From Helianthus annuus (lineage: Eukaryota; Streptophyta; Magnoliopsida; Asterales; Asteraceae), in contig NC_035435.2 of NCBI RefSeq assembly GCF_002127325.2, positions 13,275,893 through 13,339,892 of the forward strand: a stretch of DNA of 64,000 bases. The letters are read 5' to 3'. Shown here piece after piece: positions 43,250-55,285 of this stretch. Position 1 is the stretch's first letter, and the number at the start of each line of letters is the position of its first letter. The position numbers were made by a program, and so were the translations under genes. The notes under the pieces were generated by a model. It had not been told where the DNA came from. It worked only from the letters and a program-made list of their open reading frames with translations, and made no database searches.

Positions 43250-43800
43250 TAAACTAATTAAAGTGTGATGATAAACTACGTATAGCCACATTTGCTTTAC
43301 TTACACTTAATAATTTTTAGCCACACATTAAAAAGGTTATGTGACTAAATAAACAATACACTTTGATCACACAAATTTGTAAGTGGTTTATATGAGTTAT
43401 CTTTCAGCCACATTATTAAAAACCTACTATGACAGTTAGTAATATTTGATCACACTTTTCTACCGTGGCTAGTGATACCATATTTTATATTGAAAGTGTG
43501 ACTAAAGGTTTCAAAAAAAAGTGTCTCCGTCACATTAATTAAAAATTTTAAACAAATATCATGGCAGTAGGTAATATTTGGCCACACTATTTAAGATGTG
43601 GCTAGACATGCTAGTAAATGTCACATTTTTTCTAAAAAGTGTGGCTAAAAGTGTGGCTAAAGGTTTCGAACTGGTATACAATTGTTACATTAATAATAAA
43701 TGGTGTGGCTAAAAGTATTTTAAGATTTTATAAATGACCATTAGTCACACATTTTCTCAAATGTGTGGCAGGGCGGTTTTGGAAAAAATGTGGCTAAAGC
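43250..43800. repeat. Dispersed repeat with GTGTGGCTAAA words
   Basis: The words GTGTGGCTAAA, AGCCACA and TTTGGCCACAC recur on both strands about every 40-60 bp in AT-rich sequence. This looks like a MITE or a transposon terminal region, but no clean ends or target duplication were found. Confidence 0.55.
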
Positions 43801-46240
43801 CCAGTTTTGACGTAGCAGATCGGCAAAGAAGAAAGGGAGGAGAATTCGGCGAATGCTTGCCGCTTGAGGCAAAGAAGAGGGAAGGGTTAAGGATGGGGCC
43901 CATAGTTATATATCAACCAATCATCTCTTTTCTGTTTTTAATGGTTTGCCTAATCTCAATTTAGGCATGCACCTCATGTGTTTTTTGGGTAATAGGCAAA
44001 ATATATATGAAGCAACTGTGTTTAAAAATATTAAGAGACCATAAAAAATGAAGAGCATGTTTACCTTATTAGAAATATTAAAAAATCCACATGAAAAGGT
44101 ACTTGGGAGGGTCTGCCCTTCTGTTCTGAAGGTTTGTAAAATCCCTATTAAGAGAGAAATGCTAAAATTATTTATGTACAAAAAGCTTATATATTTGTGA
44201 CATAATATTTATGATTTGACCAACACACCTAGACTGACGAGCCTTGCAACTCTTCAAGGCTGGTACAAACTTGATACCTACTTTGATAACTAAATATCTA
44301 TATGGCAACAACCATCACAAATACTTCTCACCTGAAAAGGACTTATAAGTATTGAATTGCATTATTAATTCAAGATCAACCAGATGACAAATAAAAGAAT
44401 ACCTGATGAGAATTTCTTGCAGCCACAACACTTTGGCGTAACTGAAATTGAATTAGTGCTTGAAAACCTACAAAGTTCAAAACATAAAAAGGAACCTACT
44501 AGATGTGGCGATTAAAATAGAAAATAAACAAGAATTGAAATTGTAAATTTGCTGTTGAAAGTCGCTACATATATATTCAACCTACTGGATGTTGCGATTA
44601 ACTAACAGAACAAATAACCTGTTTTATAGCAAGAGTAAACGATGACTTAAGAAATGAGATTCAAAAGACTCACGCAAAGTCACTCAACTTTTAACAACCA
44701 ATCCTGCAACCCTCAATTTATATCAATCATGGTTAGAGCATCTAGCCAACCAGATGTCTACCTCTAAAGATTAATAAATCACAAAGGCAAAGTCACTAAC
44801 CATAAGATGAATACTACCGAAGCATTTGAACTTATTTTTAAGTTAGCAATTTCATTCACAGGGCACGAGCATGAACAACGATCCATGGGTCAAATGGTTA
44901 AGACATTGAAATTTTGAATAAACCAATGATTCTGCAGTTGATGAAACATCAAACTTCTGGTAAGAATATGCACATATATTGCAGCAGCTGAGAAAGAAGT
45001 ACATCCTAACAGAAGTCTTATACACCATCAATCACAATGGCACAATGTGTAAAAACTGATTGCAAGTTCAATCATCCACCATACAGTGTGCTGCTGATGA
45101 CTGTTTTCGCTTCCACAAGCACCATGGGAACTTTTAGTCAAGCACAATGGCACCATCTGTTGCTGCAATATTAGCCTAAATCAAAGTCTTAATGCCTAAA
45201 TCAAAATCAAACGTTTCGAATAGAATCAAAAATTTATGGAATTGAGTAGTCTCAAACAATATTAGCCTTGTTATTATTAGACATATAAATTATAAGTTAA
45301 CCATCAACCATTGATGACACGAATCTATCTACAAGCAGAGCTTAATCAGTTCAACAATGAATATGGAAATATGGAAAAATACTGATCCAGATAATAAAAT
45401 AATCACCACAAAACCAATCCAGTTATAAAACAAAAATAAATAAAAAACAGCTTACAAACTTCTTTTGCATAACATCATAAGCTATTCTTTAATGGACAGA
45501 AAACAATTCAAAATGCTAATTAAACCAAAGAAATAACAGAGGAAAAAAAATATACCCATGAAATTGATGTCATACGAGTAACCACACAACTGAGTCTTAC
45601 CAAGTTGATCCTTATCCGACTTGGATCTGACAATTCTCAACTATCGATTCACCACCTGCAAAATCAACATATTTTCAGTACATCTTGAATAATCAAGCAG
45701 TCTCCATTAATCACAATAACATTATGCATCACTAGTATTCACCTAAATCAAGCAGCTTAACCTAAGTTAGGAAGACTTAGACCACTAATAACTTATCCAG
45801 AAATCGTATGATTAATTTGGCTTTAGTTTGTTTGTTTAGGTTTTAACAAACAACTCATACATAAAACATTCATACCTCTTAAGGTCTCTGATCAACAAGT
45901 GCATAATTGATTACTACATAATGTAAAATTAACTTAAACAATAATTATATTTGATTTCTGGTTAACGGCACAATACGATTTAAAAAGAAAAATACAACCG
46001 GGGAAAATGAATCGAGCAAAGTTCTAGCTCGCCTCGTTCGAACTCTATTTTTAAAGCTCAATATTGGCGAATGAGAAAACTTTGTTGTATGAAAGAATTA
46101 CTCTTATATTTATATAGAAAGTATTCCCGGGTTCATAGTCGTTTATTAACAAAGCTTTATCTAATGTCGAGTTCGTTTAAACTCAACTCAAATGACGAAA
46201 CAATTTCAGAGTTTTTCTTGAGGGAGGATGTCCTTTAGGC
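43801..46240 (-). other. Host DNA with isolated exon-like segments
   Basis: On the minus strand 44408-44470 reads GFQALIQFQLRQSVVAARN between a TTTGTAG acceptor and a CAG/GTATTC donor. At about 45602-45655 another segment lies between TTTTGCAG and CTTG/GTAAGA. Both look like genuine small exons of a minus-strand gene that I cannot identify. The rest is AT-rich and intron-like. Confidence 0.4.
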
Positions 46241-46440
46241 TACAGGGTGTGGTATAAAGCCCATAGGGGCTTTATCATGCCACCTCAGCGTCACCTCACC
46301 GCCACGTCACACAGGTGGCTTTCAAACTCTTTCCTTTAACTTGTAGGGTGTGGTATAAAGCCTCCCCTTTAAACTATAGCGCCCCCCTTTAAACTATATT
46401 CACCTCGATCCCTTCAATTCGGTCCGTTAGCACGTTGGCG
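46241..46440. repeat. Short duplicated repeat (AGGGTGTGGTATAAAGCC)
   Basis: AGGGTGTGGTATAAAGCC occurs at about 46245 and 46347 in a GC-richer block, and CCCCCCTTTAAACTATA follows twice. It is probably a MITE remnant or LINE flank. No gene is visible. Confidence 0.45.
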
Positions 46441-46502
46441 TAGAAGGGTTAGACCAAAACAGCCGAACCCAAAGACCAGGCCGGACCAAACAACAAACAA
46501 AA

Positions 46503-46938
46503 CTACATAATTACAAATTTACACCAATCGTTCCACACTAAGAAACGAAAAGACGACCTATGCTTCAACCAAAAGAAACCCACGGATCTAACTTCACTGA
46601 AAACCTCTTCCACACTAGCCCGAGTACCTGAGAAAACCAACTTGTTCCTGGCCAGCCAAAGACACCAACAAGTCGTGATGCTAATTCCTTGCAAAATTTT
46701 CTTTTCCACCGACCACAGCCTACCGAACTTGTGTATTTCCAACAGGTCTTTGACCGAGAAAGCCAAGATATTCGGAATACGGCACCACCGACTCACCTTT
46801 TGCCAAAGAACAGAGGCAAAATGACAAGGGATGAAAAGGTGATCAACTGTTTCATCTTCGAAGCCGCACAAAGGACACACTCCAACATCCGCCAGAATAC
46901 CTCTCGAAACGAGAGCATCGGAAGTCGGAATACGGTTC
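46503..46938 (-). pseudogene. LINE zinc knuckle (zf-RVT) and C-terminus
   Basis: The frame contains CPLCGFEDETVDHLFIPC, the zinc-binding signature after plant LINE reverse transcriptase. It is followed by a Trp-rich stretch (CWCLWLARNKLVF) and ends near CKFVIM. The preceding segment RIPTSDALVSRG extends it to 46938, where the solo LTR splits the domain. Confidence 0.82.
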
Positions 46939-46943
46939 AGCTC

Positions 46944-47367
46944 TGATGTAGTGAGTGATACGATAAACGAAGATCAACACGTTGATTCTACGAATACCCG
47001 TGTGTCTCTTTCCCAACCCCCAAATTGCAACCCAAAGGCCACAGAATTTGAAGTGAAAAATAACTTTTCTCAAAATTCAAGTCTGATTGTTTCATTCACT
47101 CAAGGGACATATAAATAATGACAGAAATTCGAAACGGGCTTAAAAAAGACAACGGGCCAAACACAAGCCCAAAAACAAAATGCCCAAAATACTTGAAAAA
47201 ACATAAAAATGGAAAAAACTAATAGAAATAAGCGTTTTTTCGGCCCGGACGATGACCCAAACCGCCGTAGCCCAAGTTAGAGCCATTTCAGTGAGGCCCC
47301 TTTTGTGACGCGATCTTGGGCCTCCAAGTACCGGATGGCCCGCTCTTCTACGCTTGGGCCCGCATCA
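46944..47367. mobile_element. Solo LTR inserted in the LINE (424 bp)
   Basis: The segment starts TGATGTAG and ends GCGCATCA-like (GCATCA) with TGATG/CATCA inverted ends. It is flanked by the perfect 5-bp duplication AGCTC (46939-46943 and 47368-47372). It separates FVWRLEL from NRIPTSDALV, which are contiguous in related LINEs. There is no primer site or coding region. The family is unknown. Confidence 0.8.
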
Positions 47368-47372
47368 AGCTC

Positions 47373-48303
47373 CAATCTCCAAACAAAAATATTACATTTC
47401 AATGGCACCCACTTACACCGGTCCAGCACAAAGTAATTCGGAACGAGACTACCGCGGACCAGAAGGTTCTTGACCGACTTCACTAAAAAACTCCCCTAGC
47501 GTCGCCCTTCCAAGACCATTTGTCCCTTCCATCCCCAAGCGAAAACGACTAAATCTTACTCAAAAGATCAGCCAGTTCAATTACCTCAGCTGCCGTGTCA
47601 TGGTCATAACACCAAAGCCAGGAACCACTCCTTCCAGCCGATCTCTAACTTAACAGTTCTTTACTACCTCCAACCGAAACAAATTTGGGAAAGACTCTTT
47701 AAGTGGAATCTCATCAATCCAAGGATCCAATCAGAAAAAAATGTCTGACCCCCCGACCCAACCTCTCCTCTGAAGAAACAACGGATCAATTTGTTGTTAA
47801 CGATCGTTTTGTTCAAAAAGTTGCACATATTTAACCTCACTCCTCTGACCGTTCTATTACCCGGAGGAAAAGACCACCCCGACTGACCCGAATGGATGGC
47901 TTTAATTATTTTAACCCATAAATTATCAAACTCGCACTTAAATCTCCAACCCCATTTGCTAAGCAAAGCCACATTAGCATCCATTAATTTACACAACCCC
48001 AAACCACCGGGTTTCTTAGGTAAAGCCACTCTATCCCATGCTACCCAATGTGTCTTCCTCACTTCACTTCAACCGCCCCATAAAAAAACGTTTCATTATA
48101 CTTTCCAGATCTTTAATAACCTTCACAGGAGCTTTATACAGAGACATAATGTAGGTAGGAAGACTTTCCAGCACCAAACGAATTAACGTAACTCTTCCGC
48201 CAATAGATAACAACGAAGCCTTCCAAAGAGCGAGCCTTTTTTCGAAGATATCGTAGACCGGCCTCCAATTGTTGATGCGATTCATATTAGCTCCTACCGT
48301 CAA
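47373..48303 (-). pseudogene. LINE region between reverse transcriptase and zinc knuckle
   Basis: Several broken frames read RINNWRPVYDIFEKRLALWKA, LESLPTYIMSLYKAP, and HWVAWDRVALPKKPGGLG. These are the usual post-RT blocks of plant LINEs. A stop and frameshift at 48062-48064 separate two parts. Confidence 0.8.
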
Positions 48304-48345
48304 GCCAAGATATTTAAACGGGGCTGAATCTGCTTTACACCCGAT

Positions 48346-49046
48346 CTAAAATGCCATATCCTCGACCTCCTCTCTATTGACACCAAAACCGAAGATACTC
48401 GACTTGCTAAGGTTAATTTTAATACCCGAACAAGCATGAAAGCACCGCAAAATCCTAATCACAACCGCAATGTTTTCTCTGTTCCATTCCCCCAAAATCA
48501 TGGCATCGTCAGCGTAGAATAAATGAAAGACACAAAGACTATCTTCGGGAAGCCTAATACCTTGAAACTCGTTTAACTCGCAGGCCTTATCAAAAAAACA
48601 CGAGAGCGCCTCCATAACCACGACAAAAACGAAAGGCGATAAAGGATCTCCTTGTCTCATGCCTTTACTACACCCGAACTCGAAAGTTGGTGAACCATTT
48701 ACCAGGACGGAAGCCCTCGCCGAAGCCAGAATACTCGAAATCCAGCCGCGCCACTTCGAACCAAAACCCATTTGCTGAAGACAGTCAGAAACGAAGCCCC
48801 GATTAACGTTGTCGTGGGCTTTCTCAAAGTCGATTTTTAGGCAAAAAATCTATTTCATGCTTTTCTAGACCACGATATCATCTCGTTTATGATAAGAGGC
48901 CCATCCAATATAAATCTTCCCCTAAGAAAAGCAGATTGAGAATTGGAAATCACCTCACTGAGAACCGGCTTCAGTCTGTTAGCAAGGACTTTCGACACCA
49001 CTTTGTTAATAACCCCCACTAGACTAATCGGACAATAGTCGTTCAA
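48346..49046 (-). pseudogene. LINE reverse transcriptase core
   Basis: Two frames together carry the RT blocks in order: YCPISLVGVINKVVSKVLANR, then SAFLRGRFILDG, then SKGMRQGDPLSPFVF, then the catalytic FYADDAMIL and SGIKINLSKS. The frame breaks between 48771 and 48855. RT makes cDNA directly at the target nick. The catalytic Asp pair is intact, but the frame is not. Confidence 0.88.
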
Positions 49047-49215
49047 GCTAATCTGGTCCCCCTGGTTTTAGGAATAAGCGCAATAAACGCCGAACAACAC
49101 CCCTCACTTAACTTACCAGAACTGAAAAAATGATCCAGAATCTTAGAAAAATCCTCCTCGAAAAGGTCCCAGAAATGCTTAAAAAAACTGAAATTAAAGC
49201 CATCAGGTCCGGGGG

Positions 49216-49755
49216 CTAATCTTCACCACATCCGAAGACCGCTGCCTTTATTTCATCCTTAGAGAACCTCTTCTCGAGGTTGGCAGCCACCGACGAAGCA
49301 ATCTGATTAAAACAAGAGCTAACCAATCGACGGGGACAAGCACAATCCTCCACGAACCTGTCTTTGAATAATCTGAAAACCTCTTTCTTATCCAGAGCGG
49401 GTTTAGAAATCCATACACCATTCACCTCAAGACCGTGAATAGAATTACTCGCTTTCCTGTTATCTATCATGGTATGAAAGAATTTGGAATTTTCGTCTCC
49501 TTCCTTCGCCCATTTAATGCGAGATCTTTGCTTAAGATCCATAACCTTCGTTTCTTCCGCAATCCGAATAAGATTTCTATTTTCAGACAGAATCCACTCC
49601 TCTTCCTCAGAAAGGTCTCTAGAATCAAGGGCGGCTTCAATAATCTCAATTTCTTCCTTAGCGACAATCACTTCCTCTCCTTCTTTACGAATTAAAACCT
49701 TCCTCCAATCTCTCAGGCGATCCCGAATACAACCCAGCTTCCTGATAAAAGACAC
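49216..49755 (-). pseudogene. LINE linker between endonuclease and reverse transcriptase
   Basis: A Lys/Glu-rich, helical frame with the conserved RSRIKWAKEGDENSKFFH block followed by VNGVWISKP, typical of the EN-RT linker in plant LINEs. Confidence 0.82.
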
Positions 49756-49818
49756 ATCAGGAGGCCCATCAAACGGAGGATAATCAATAATAGCCTTAGC
49801 GACAACCTCCTCGATGCC

Positions 49819-50400
49819 CTATATATCTAACCACGAGTTATAGAAGCGAAACGGACGCGGCCCGAAGTTTTTGGATTGGCAAATCAGAATTATCGGATTA
49901 TGGTCAGACCATAATCTAGGAAGGACCCTACAACACGCCGTTGGCCAAGAATTGAAAAAATCCGAATTCACTAGGAACCTGTCGAGCTTGTTCAATTTAT
50001 TACCTTTATCCGAACAAAACTTATACATCTTGCCCTTCATGCTATACTCAATCAACCACGAGTCATAGATGAGTTCATTGAAATTATTTGCACACGTTTG
50101 TTTGAAGGCGCAATTTCTCCTATCCTCTCTAAACCAGACAGCGTTAAAATCACCCGAAATAACCCAAAAACCTTCATTCGCATTGATAACCAATTTCAAC
50201 TCCTCCCACAGATTCTTCTTTCCCGCCACCCCTTGTGGAGTATAGGTGTTAAGAACATTGACAGTGGAACCACAACCAAGCAATGTCCCCCTAATATGAA
50301 GATAATGCCTATTTTTCGATCCACCCGATTGCCAGAAAATCTTATCATCCCAAACACTTATCAACCCCCCAGATTGGCCGACAGATTCAGCAAAATCCAA
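49819..50400 (-). pseudogene. LINE AP-type endonuclease, N-terminally truncated
   Basis: The frame contains GGLISVWD, the substrate-side block VISGDFNAVW, LDRFLVNSDF and the catalytic SDHNPI of the exonuclease-endonuclease-phosphatase fold. This enzyme nicks target DNA to prime reverse transcription. The N-terminal WNIRG block is not in the same frame. Confidence 0.87.
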
Positions 50401-50489
50401 ACCAAAATGACTGTTACCCCAAAATTTCGCAATCTCGGTTCGAGATCTACTGACCGATTTTGATTACTGAATCACGAGAAACAACATAT

Positions 50490-51780
50490 TCATGATCTAA
50501 CAACATTAATACCTGTATCCAAAATTGAATTCCTGATGAGATCCGAGTGACCCGTAACATCAACGCCAATTTTCAAGCCAATAGTGACCGTATCCGCGAC
50601 TTCCTTATCTTCCAACCCGTCTTCTCCACCGTCTCCTTTGGATCCGCCTCCATCATCCCCCCTACCTTCTGTAGCCATCACCACCACAGTGGGTTCGTCC
50701 GCCCTGTTGATATCGGAGATATCAGGAGAAGCTGAGTTATTCTCACTATTACCTGCTATCATCTGCCTTCCTTCCTTGTACTGACCTTCCATTTGGTTTC
50801 AAGACCTTTTCCTAGGCCTTTCACAATCACTTGAACTAACAGGTCCATATTGGGCTTTAGTCTTAATACAGGGCGAAACTCTATTTTTATTGGGCCTATT
50901 TTGGGTAGTCTTTCCAACATTGAAACTGTAAGGTCCACTTGGGTCCACCTCCTCGACCGAATTATTGCTGGGACCAACCTGTGTCTTAGATAATAGGTCA
51001 CGTTCCAAATTCCCAGCAGAATTAAAACCTCTAACATTGGAATCGTACCCGCCGCCCACATTGTTTTCCTGCATGGAAGCATGCACCTGAGTAGAAGTCT
51101 CTTGAGTATCCTTATGGGGCTTTTCGTTAACCGGAACCTGAAACGTCATCATCTGACACCGACTCATCCAAATCGTTGTCTTCCTCCTCCTCCGCCCTGA
51201 TGCAATCCGGTATCCAGTCGTCCGTATCTTCAAGAACCCAAGCTTTGAAGCATTTGTCTTTCCACATCAAGCTCACCTCATCTAAAATACGACTTCCATC
51301 CCCTACCAGTACCCCTATACGGTTAACTGATAGGTCTTCATCGTCTGCTCCCAAACCGACGACGTGTACCACCTTTCCAAAAGACTGACCGATCTGTCTA
51401 AAAACCTCCTTAGTGGCCAGGTTAATTGGAACTCCAGTTACCTTTAGCCAAGCAATCCTGTCATATGGCAGAGATTGTCTCTGCCATACATCCAATTGTT
51501 CGAACCAATCCTTCAAAGATTCAGCTTCATGATTACAAGCAAAGTCCCCGGACGCCTTATTATCTTTGAAGTTTAGAAGAACCGTTAATCCTCTGATATA
51601 GTGAATGGAATGGAACCCAATCCCTGAGTTGGTCAGATGTCTTCTCTGTGAAACCATCACATCCAAGTTCATCGTGTTGGTATCATCGTCATCGGAAACC
51701 CAGGACCAATCGGAACGGATGGACTTGTGACCACAAACACAATCATTCACGTACAAACCACAATACTCACACGAATTCAT
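50490..51780 (-). pseudogene. LINE ORF1, central and C-terminal parts
   Basis: The frame 51127-51780 begins MNSCEYCGLYVNDCVCG and contains IRGLTVLLNFKD, then SLPYDRIAWLKVTGVPINL and FGKVVHV, a layout common in ORF1 proteins of plant LINEs. Asp/Glu-rich and low-complexity sequence follows in shifted frames down to 50490. ORF1 proteins bind element RNA. Confidence 0.75.
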
Positions 51781-52260
51781 GATAACGAATTGAAACGAGA
51801 ATGACTTGCAGAAACAGTAAACTAACCGAATGAAATACTAGATTGACACTTGAACTTTTGAATATGATAACTACTTGAAAAACGTTCGAATACAAACTGA
51901 TAACCGCCGATATGATAGGGAAGTTTGGCAGCGAATTTATAGGGATGAAGAGGTACGTCTCCAATAGTCACGTTGGTTCAAAGAGATGTGACGATTCAGA
52001 AATAACCGCCATTCGGTTATTTGGAGACACACCGGTTCGCTTATGGCCCAACTTCCGTATGCATACCCGGCTGCTAATGGACTGCATATTTACATAATCA
52101 TTCGACCCATTCTGGTGGCCTACGGCCCAACTAAATACATAGCATAAACTATTGTTTGACCCATAACTAAATAACATAAAACAAATAAACATAAAACAGG
52201 CCCGAGGCCCAAATACGTGACTCGGATGATTCTTGATTACCGAAACAATCTTCACATCGC
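51781..52260 (-). mobile_element. Probable insertion within LINE ORF1, solo-LTR-like
   Basis: This noncoding block interrupts ORF1. On the minus strand it has a CCTATAAATTC TATA-like sequence (about 51933-51943) and AACCGAATGGCGGTTAT. It looks like an LTR, but I could not define ends or a target duplication. Confidence 0.4.
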
Positions 52261-52493
52261 TTTTCCCACCACCACCTTACCGACAAGATCTCCAAAAGCC
52301 AGGACATCATTAGAAATATTCAGGACCCTACCTAAATGGCCCTGTTGCCTAAGCGTTCCATTACCTTCTAAGCCTGATAAAACCGATTCCTTGTAAGACA
52401 ACTTATTCCTCCAAACCTGCCCTGGCACTTTGCGAACATGTTGAGACTGACCTTAACCCTGATTACTCGACCCGGAGACACCTATCTTCTATT

Positions 52494-52830
52494 TCATAGA
52501 GTTCTTCTGGCAAGATATTCGGCGTTTTCAGTCGCATACCTAGCAATGTTAATAAAGAGTTTGTTCCCACCCATCTTCACGTTAACCAAGTTCCTTTCCA
52601 GCTTAGCCTTGTCCCTGATGTTCTTAAAACTAACAAAACCAAATCTATATCCTTGTTTGTCCGTCTTCTTCACAATGTAAGACCCGGCGATCTCTCCGAA
52701 CACTCCCAAGAGACGACAGTTCCCATGGAGTGCATCCCGTTGGAATATTGGAGACGTAAAATTTCGTGATATCACCTTGCGAAAACCGTTTCTCCGCCAT
52801 CACTGCACACCAGCCTGCCTGCTTGAACAC
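52494..52830 (-). pseudogene. LINE ORF1 RNA-recognition motif (RRM)
   Basis: Two overlapping frames give an RRM: ITKFYVSNIPTGCTPWEL (RNP2-like) in the first and, after a frameshift, VFGEIAGSYIVKK and GYRFGFVSFKN (RNP1-like) in the second. A probable start, MAEKRFSQGD, lies near 52800. RRM-bearing ORF1 is typical of plant L1 elements. Confidence 0.82.
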
Positions 52831-53040
52831 GGATCTTTAAAAGGTTAACTGGATTCGTAACACCAACTAAGCAATCAAGAGCCAGAAAAGCAGGAAAGGC
52901 GTCGGAAGGAAGAAAACCAAAACAATCATATCCAATCCGGCTAACAAGGCTCGTTATGCTTGAAAGAATAAGACCGATCAAGCAATCACAAGATGTTATA
53001 CCAGACTGGAAGAAGATCGCAATGGTAGTAGGGGATGTTT

Positions 53041-53398
53041 CGGCTTCTAGAGAGCATTCTTAGGCTTCTTGTGTTTATGATTAAAAATAGAATGACCTGA
53101 ACTTAGTTAAATAAATGCTATAGTACAAATGTTTCTTATAAAATAAGTTGTTTTTTTAGAAGTGCTTAATGCTTATTGATGGTATATTACTTTTCTTTTT
53201 TATATAAAAACAAATTATCAACTAAATAAATTATGTCGGTGAAGAAAAATAATATTAAAATGAACTGATTGACGAAGTTAGATACGTTACATAAAATTTA
53301 TCTGCCTAAAATACTATACAAGTATGAAGCTTTACTACATTAGATGTTTTACGATTTACCAAATATGTATAACTTTCTTCTCTTTGTTCGTGTAAACT
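53041..53398. other. AT-rich DNA without features
   Basis: I see no gene or clear repeat in this stretch. Confidence 0.5.
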
Positions 53399-53403
53399 CT
53401 AAA

Positions 53404-53705
53404 GGGCTGTTTGGTGAATGGTTAAGTGCTGAACGAGTAAGAGATCTGAATCATTAAGTGCTGAACTAGTAAGAGGTCTGAACTATTAAGAGCCAGTATA
53501 ATGCTTAACCGTTCCGAGGTAAATGCGTGACCATTTCAGATTAGAGGTCTTAACCATTGACTCTGTATAATTCTTAACCATTCAGAGGCAGAGGCAAATG
53601 TGTTCAGACATTTGCTCACGAAACAAACAGACTGAACCATTAAGTGCTGAACCAATAATAGGTCTTAACCATTAAGAGCCTCGTTAAGAGGTAAACAAAC
53701 AGCTC
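53404..53705. mobile_element. MITE with GGGCTGTTT ends
   Basis: The inverted ends GGGCTGTTT and AAACAGCTC are flanked by CTAAA on both sides (53399-53403, 53706-53710), a candidate target duplication. The interior repeats words like GAACCATTAAG and TTAAGAGG on both strands. A relic lies at 10224-10303. Confidence 0.65.
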
Positions 53706-53869
53706 CTAAATAATAGTTATGTTACAGACATGAATATTATTGAATATTATTGAATATTATTAATACTAAAAAAACAATATATGTTTATATAGATCGATTC
53801 CAACGAAAAAAAAGAGTCTTAGATTGCATTGTATAGATTAGGGCACGTTTTACGAGAAAATACTAGAAT

Positions 53870-54207
53870 ATATGTGTATTAGACCCTGATTTCGCTCATA
53901 AGGTCTTATGGAGTCTGATTTCGCTTATGTGGTCAGGTTGATTTCGCTCTTGTGGACTCTAAATCTCTTGGACCGAAACCATAGTACTATATATAGTAGT
54001 CTTGAGTGAAATCAGTAAAAACAGTTGTACGATTTCCATACCGAGGTGCTGCCGGTGTGAAGACTGACTGTAATTGCATTCTAATCTATACAATCAGTAG
54101 TTAATGTGAAGAATCAGTTGTTTCTAACTTTATTTCTTGTTATTCCGCACCTGAAACAGAGTAGAACCCCTCTGAACGACTCATTCGGGTCAGATCGCGA
54201 TCCTACA
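53870..54207 (+). repeat. Copia-type LTR fragment with TGATTTCGCTC motifs
   Basis: The right part (AACGACTCATTCGGGTCAGATC, ending CCTACA at 54207) matches in inverted orientation the LTR at 63672-64000. The left part carries four TGATTTCGCTC-type motifs before a TATATATAG sequence near 53991. No primer site follows, so it is a solo or 3' LTR. The left boundary is approximate. Confidence 0.65.
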
Positions 54208-54236
54208 TATACAAACTGGCATAAAAGGAATAAAGA

Positions 54237-54991
54237 CAATGGCGTAGCTAGAAATTTTTTTTTATGGTGTCATTTTATGGATACCCCAGTTTATAGTAGT
54301 AACCCGGAGTCGAAATTTTTGGATCGGTTTGGATCTAGTCGGGTCGAATCACATAATAAAAGCAAATATCACAGTAAAAAGTACAATGTTATTGAATAAA
54401 AAAACATAATAATATTACAAAGTCATTTGAAATATATACAAAATGTCATTTAATAGTTGTTCTGTACGCATTTTCATCTTTTTAAAACGATTCATAATGT
54501 TTTCAATGGCAACTTGCAAAAAAAAAATCTCTTTTTCATTATAACAAACAAGTGCAAGCATCATTCAAATGATCATCAAACATCCGGTTAGGTTAAAGAA
54601 TTGAAACAAAACCAATTAGACATGGGCCTTTAATGCTTACTGGATTAGAAAAAATTAAAATTAAGCATGGACCTCTAATGATTTAAAGTATACTAATTAA
54701 ATTCAAGTAATCGAGCTTAATTTTTGCTACACAAAATACAAAATTCAATGGTGTCGGGCGACACCGTTGTTCAAAGTATACAATATTCAAGAAATCGAGC
54801 TTAAAATTAAGCATGGACCTCTAATGATTTAAAGTATACTATGTAACTCTTTTACAAGAAAACAAAACAATGGTGTCGTTTATTAAAAGACAATGGTGTC
54901 GCCCGAATTTTTCCTATTATATGGTGTATTTGCTACACAAAATTCAATGGTGTCGGGCGACACCATTGTTCAAAGTTTGGCTCCGCCATTG
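54237..54991. mobile_element. Non-autonomous DNA transposon with CAATGGCG ends
   Basis: The ends CAATGGCGTAGCTA and TGGCTCCGCCATTG are imperfect inverted repeats. The interior is AT-rich and repeats TCAATGGTGTCGGGCGACACC, itself partly palindromic, in two places, with no frame. The target duplication is unclear. Confidence 0.6.
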
Positions 54992-55023
54992 ATTATAAAG
55001 ATAACAACCATATATCTATATAC

Positions 55024-55285
55024 CTCACATCCTTTTGCTCCATTCTTCATAACAAACCTCAGAACACCATAGCAAGCCCTAAAACAGGCCAACAAAACAT
55101 CAGCTGATAATGTTGTAATTCACAAATGATTCGAAAAAAAATTAGTAAGTTTATTAACCTGCGAACAGCAAGACCTCCAAGTAGCTTGTAACGCAGAGAC
55201 TCAGCCTGAGCAATGGCACAGAGACGTCTGTTGTTAACCCTTTCAGCATAAAGCTCCACACTGTTTTCAGGGAACTTAATACTGG
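55024..55285 (-). pseudogene. RPS3: Ribosomal protein uS3 (RPS3) gene fragment with intron
   Basis: Minus-strand exon 55159-55285 encodes [17 protein letters not shown] followed by [20 protein letters not shown], the well-known core of cytosolic 40S protein S3. An 80-bp intron with GT and AG ends (55079-55158) follows. The next exon (55024-55078) then encodes [18 protein letters not shown] before a GT. The splice sites fit the RPS3 gene, so this is a DNA-level copy, not a processed pseudogene. Sequence upstream of about 55285 is unrelated, and the downstream exons are missing. A Gly-to-Arg change in NNRRLC further suggests decay. Confidence 0.88.

Larger units (their letters stand above)
46441..53040 (-). 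mobile_element. Decayed L1-type LINE
   Basis: In minus-strand order it shows ORF1 with an RRM (52.8-52.5 kb) and a further ORF1 domain (51.8-51.1 kb), an AP-type endonuclease (50.4-49.8 kb), reverse transcriptase (49.1-48.3 kb) and a zinc knuckle (46.9-46.8 kb). Many frameshifts and stops make it inactive. It contains a 424-bp solo LTR (46944-47367) and probably another insertion around 51.8-52.2 kb. The ends are approximate, and no poly(A) tail or target duplication was identified. Confidence 0.88.

Noticed and set aside
43010..43291. Open frame of 93 codons upstream of gene fragment copy 2
   Set aside because: It runs through what looks like the 5' leader with a telobox and a possible GTAACG donor. 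The frame has no recognisable features and probably spans a leader and an intron.
48855..49046. LINE reverse transcriptase considered as part of an endogenous pararetrovirus
   Set aside because: Block order, the AP-type endonuclease upstream and the zf-RVT knuckle downstream are specific to L1-type LINEs. No movement or coat protein is present.
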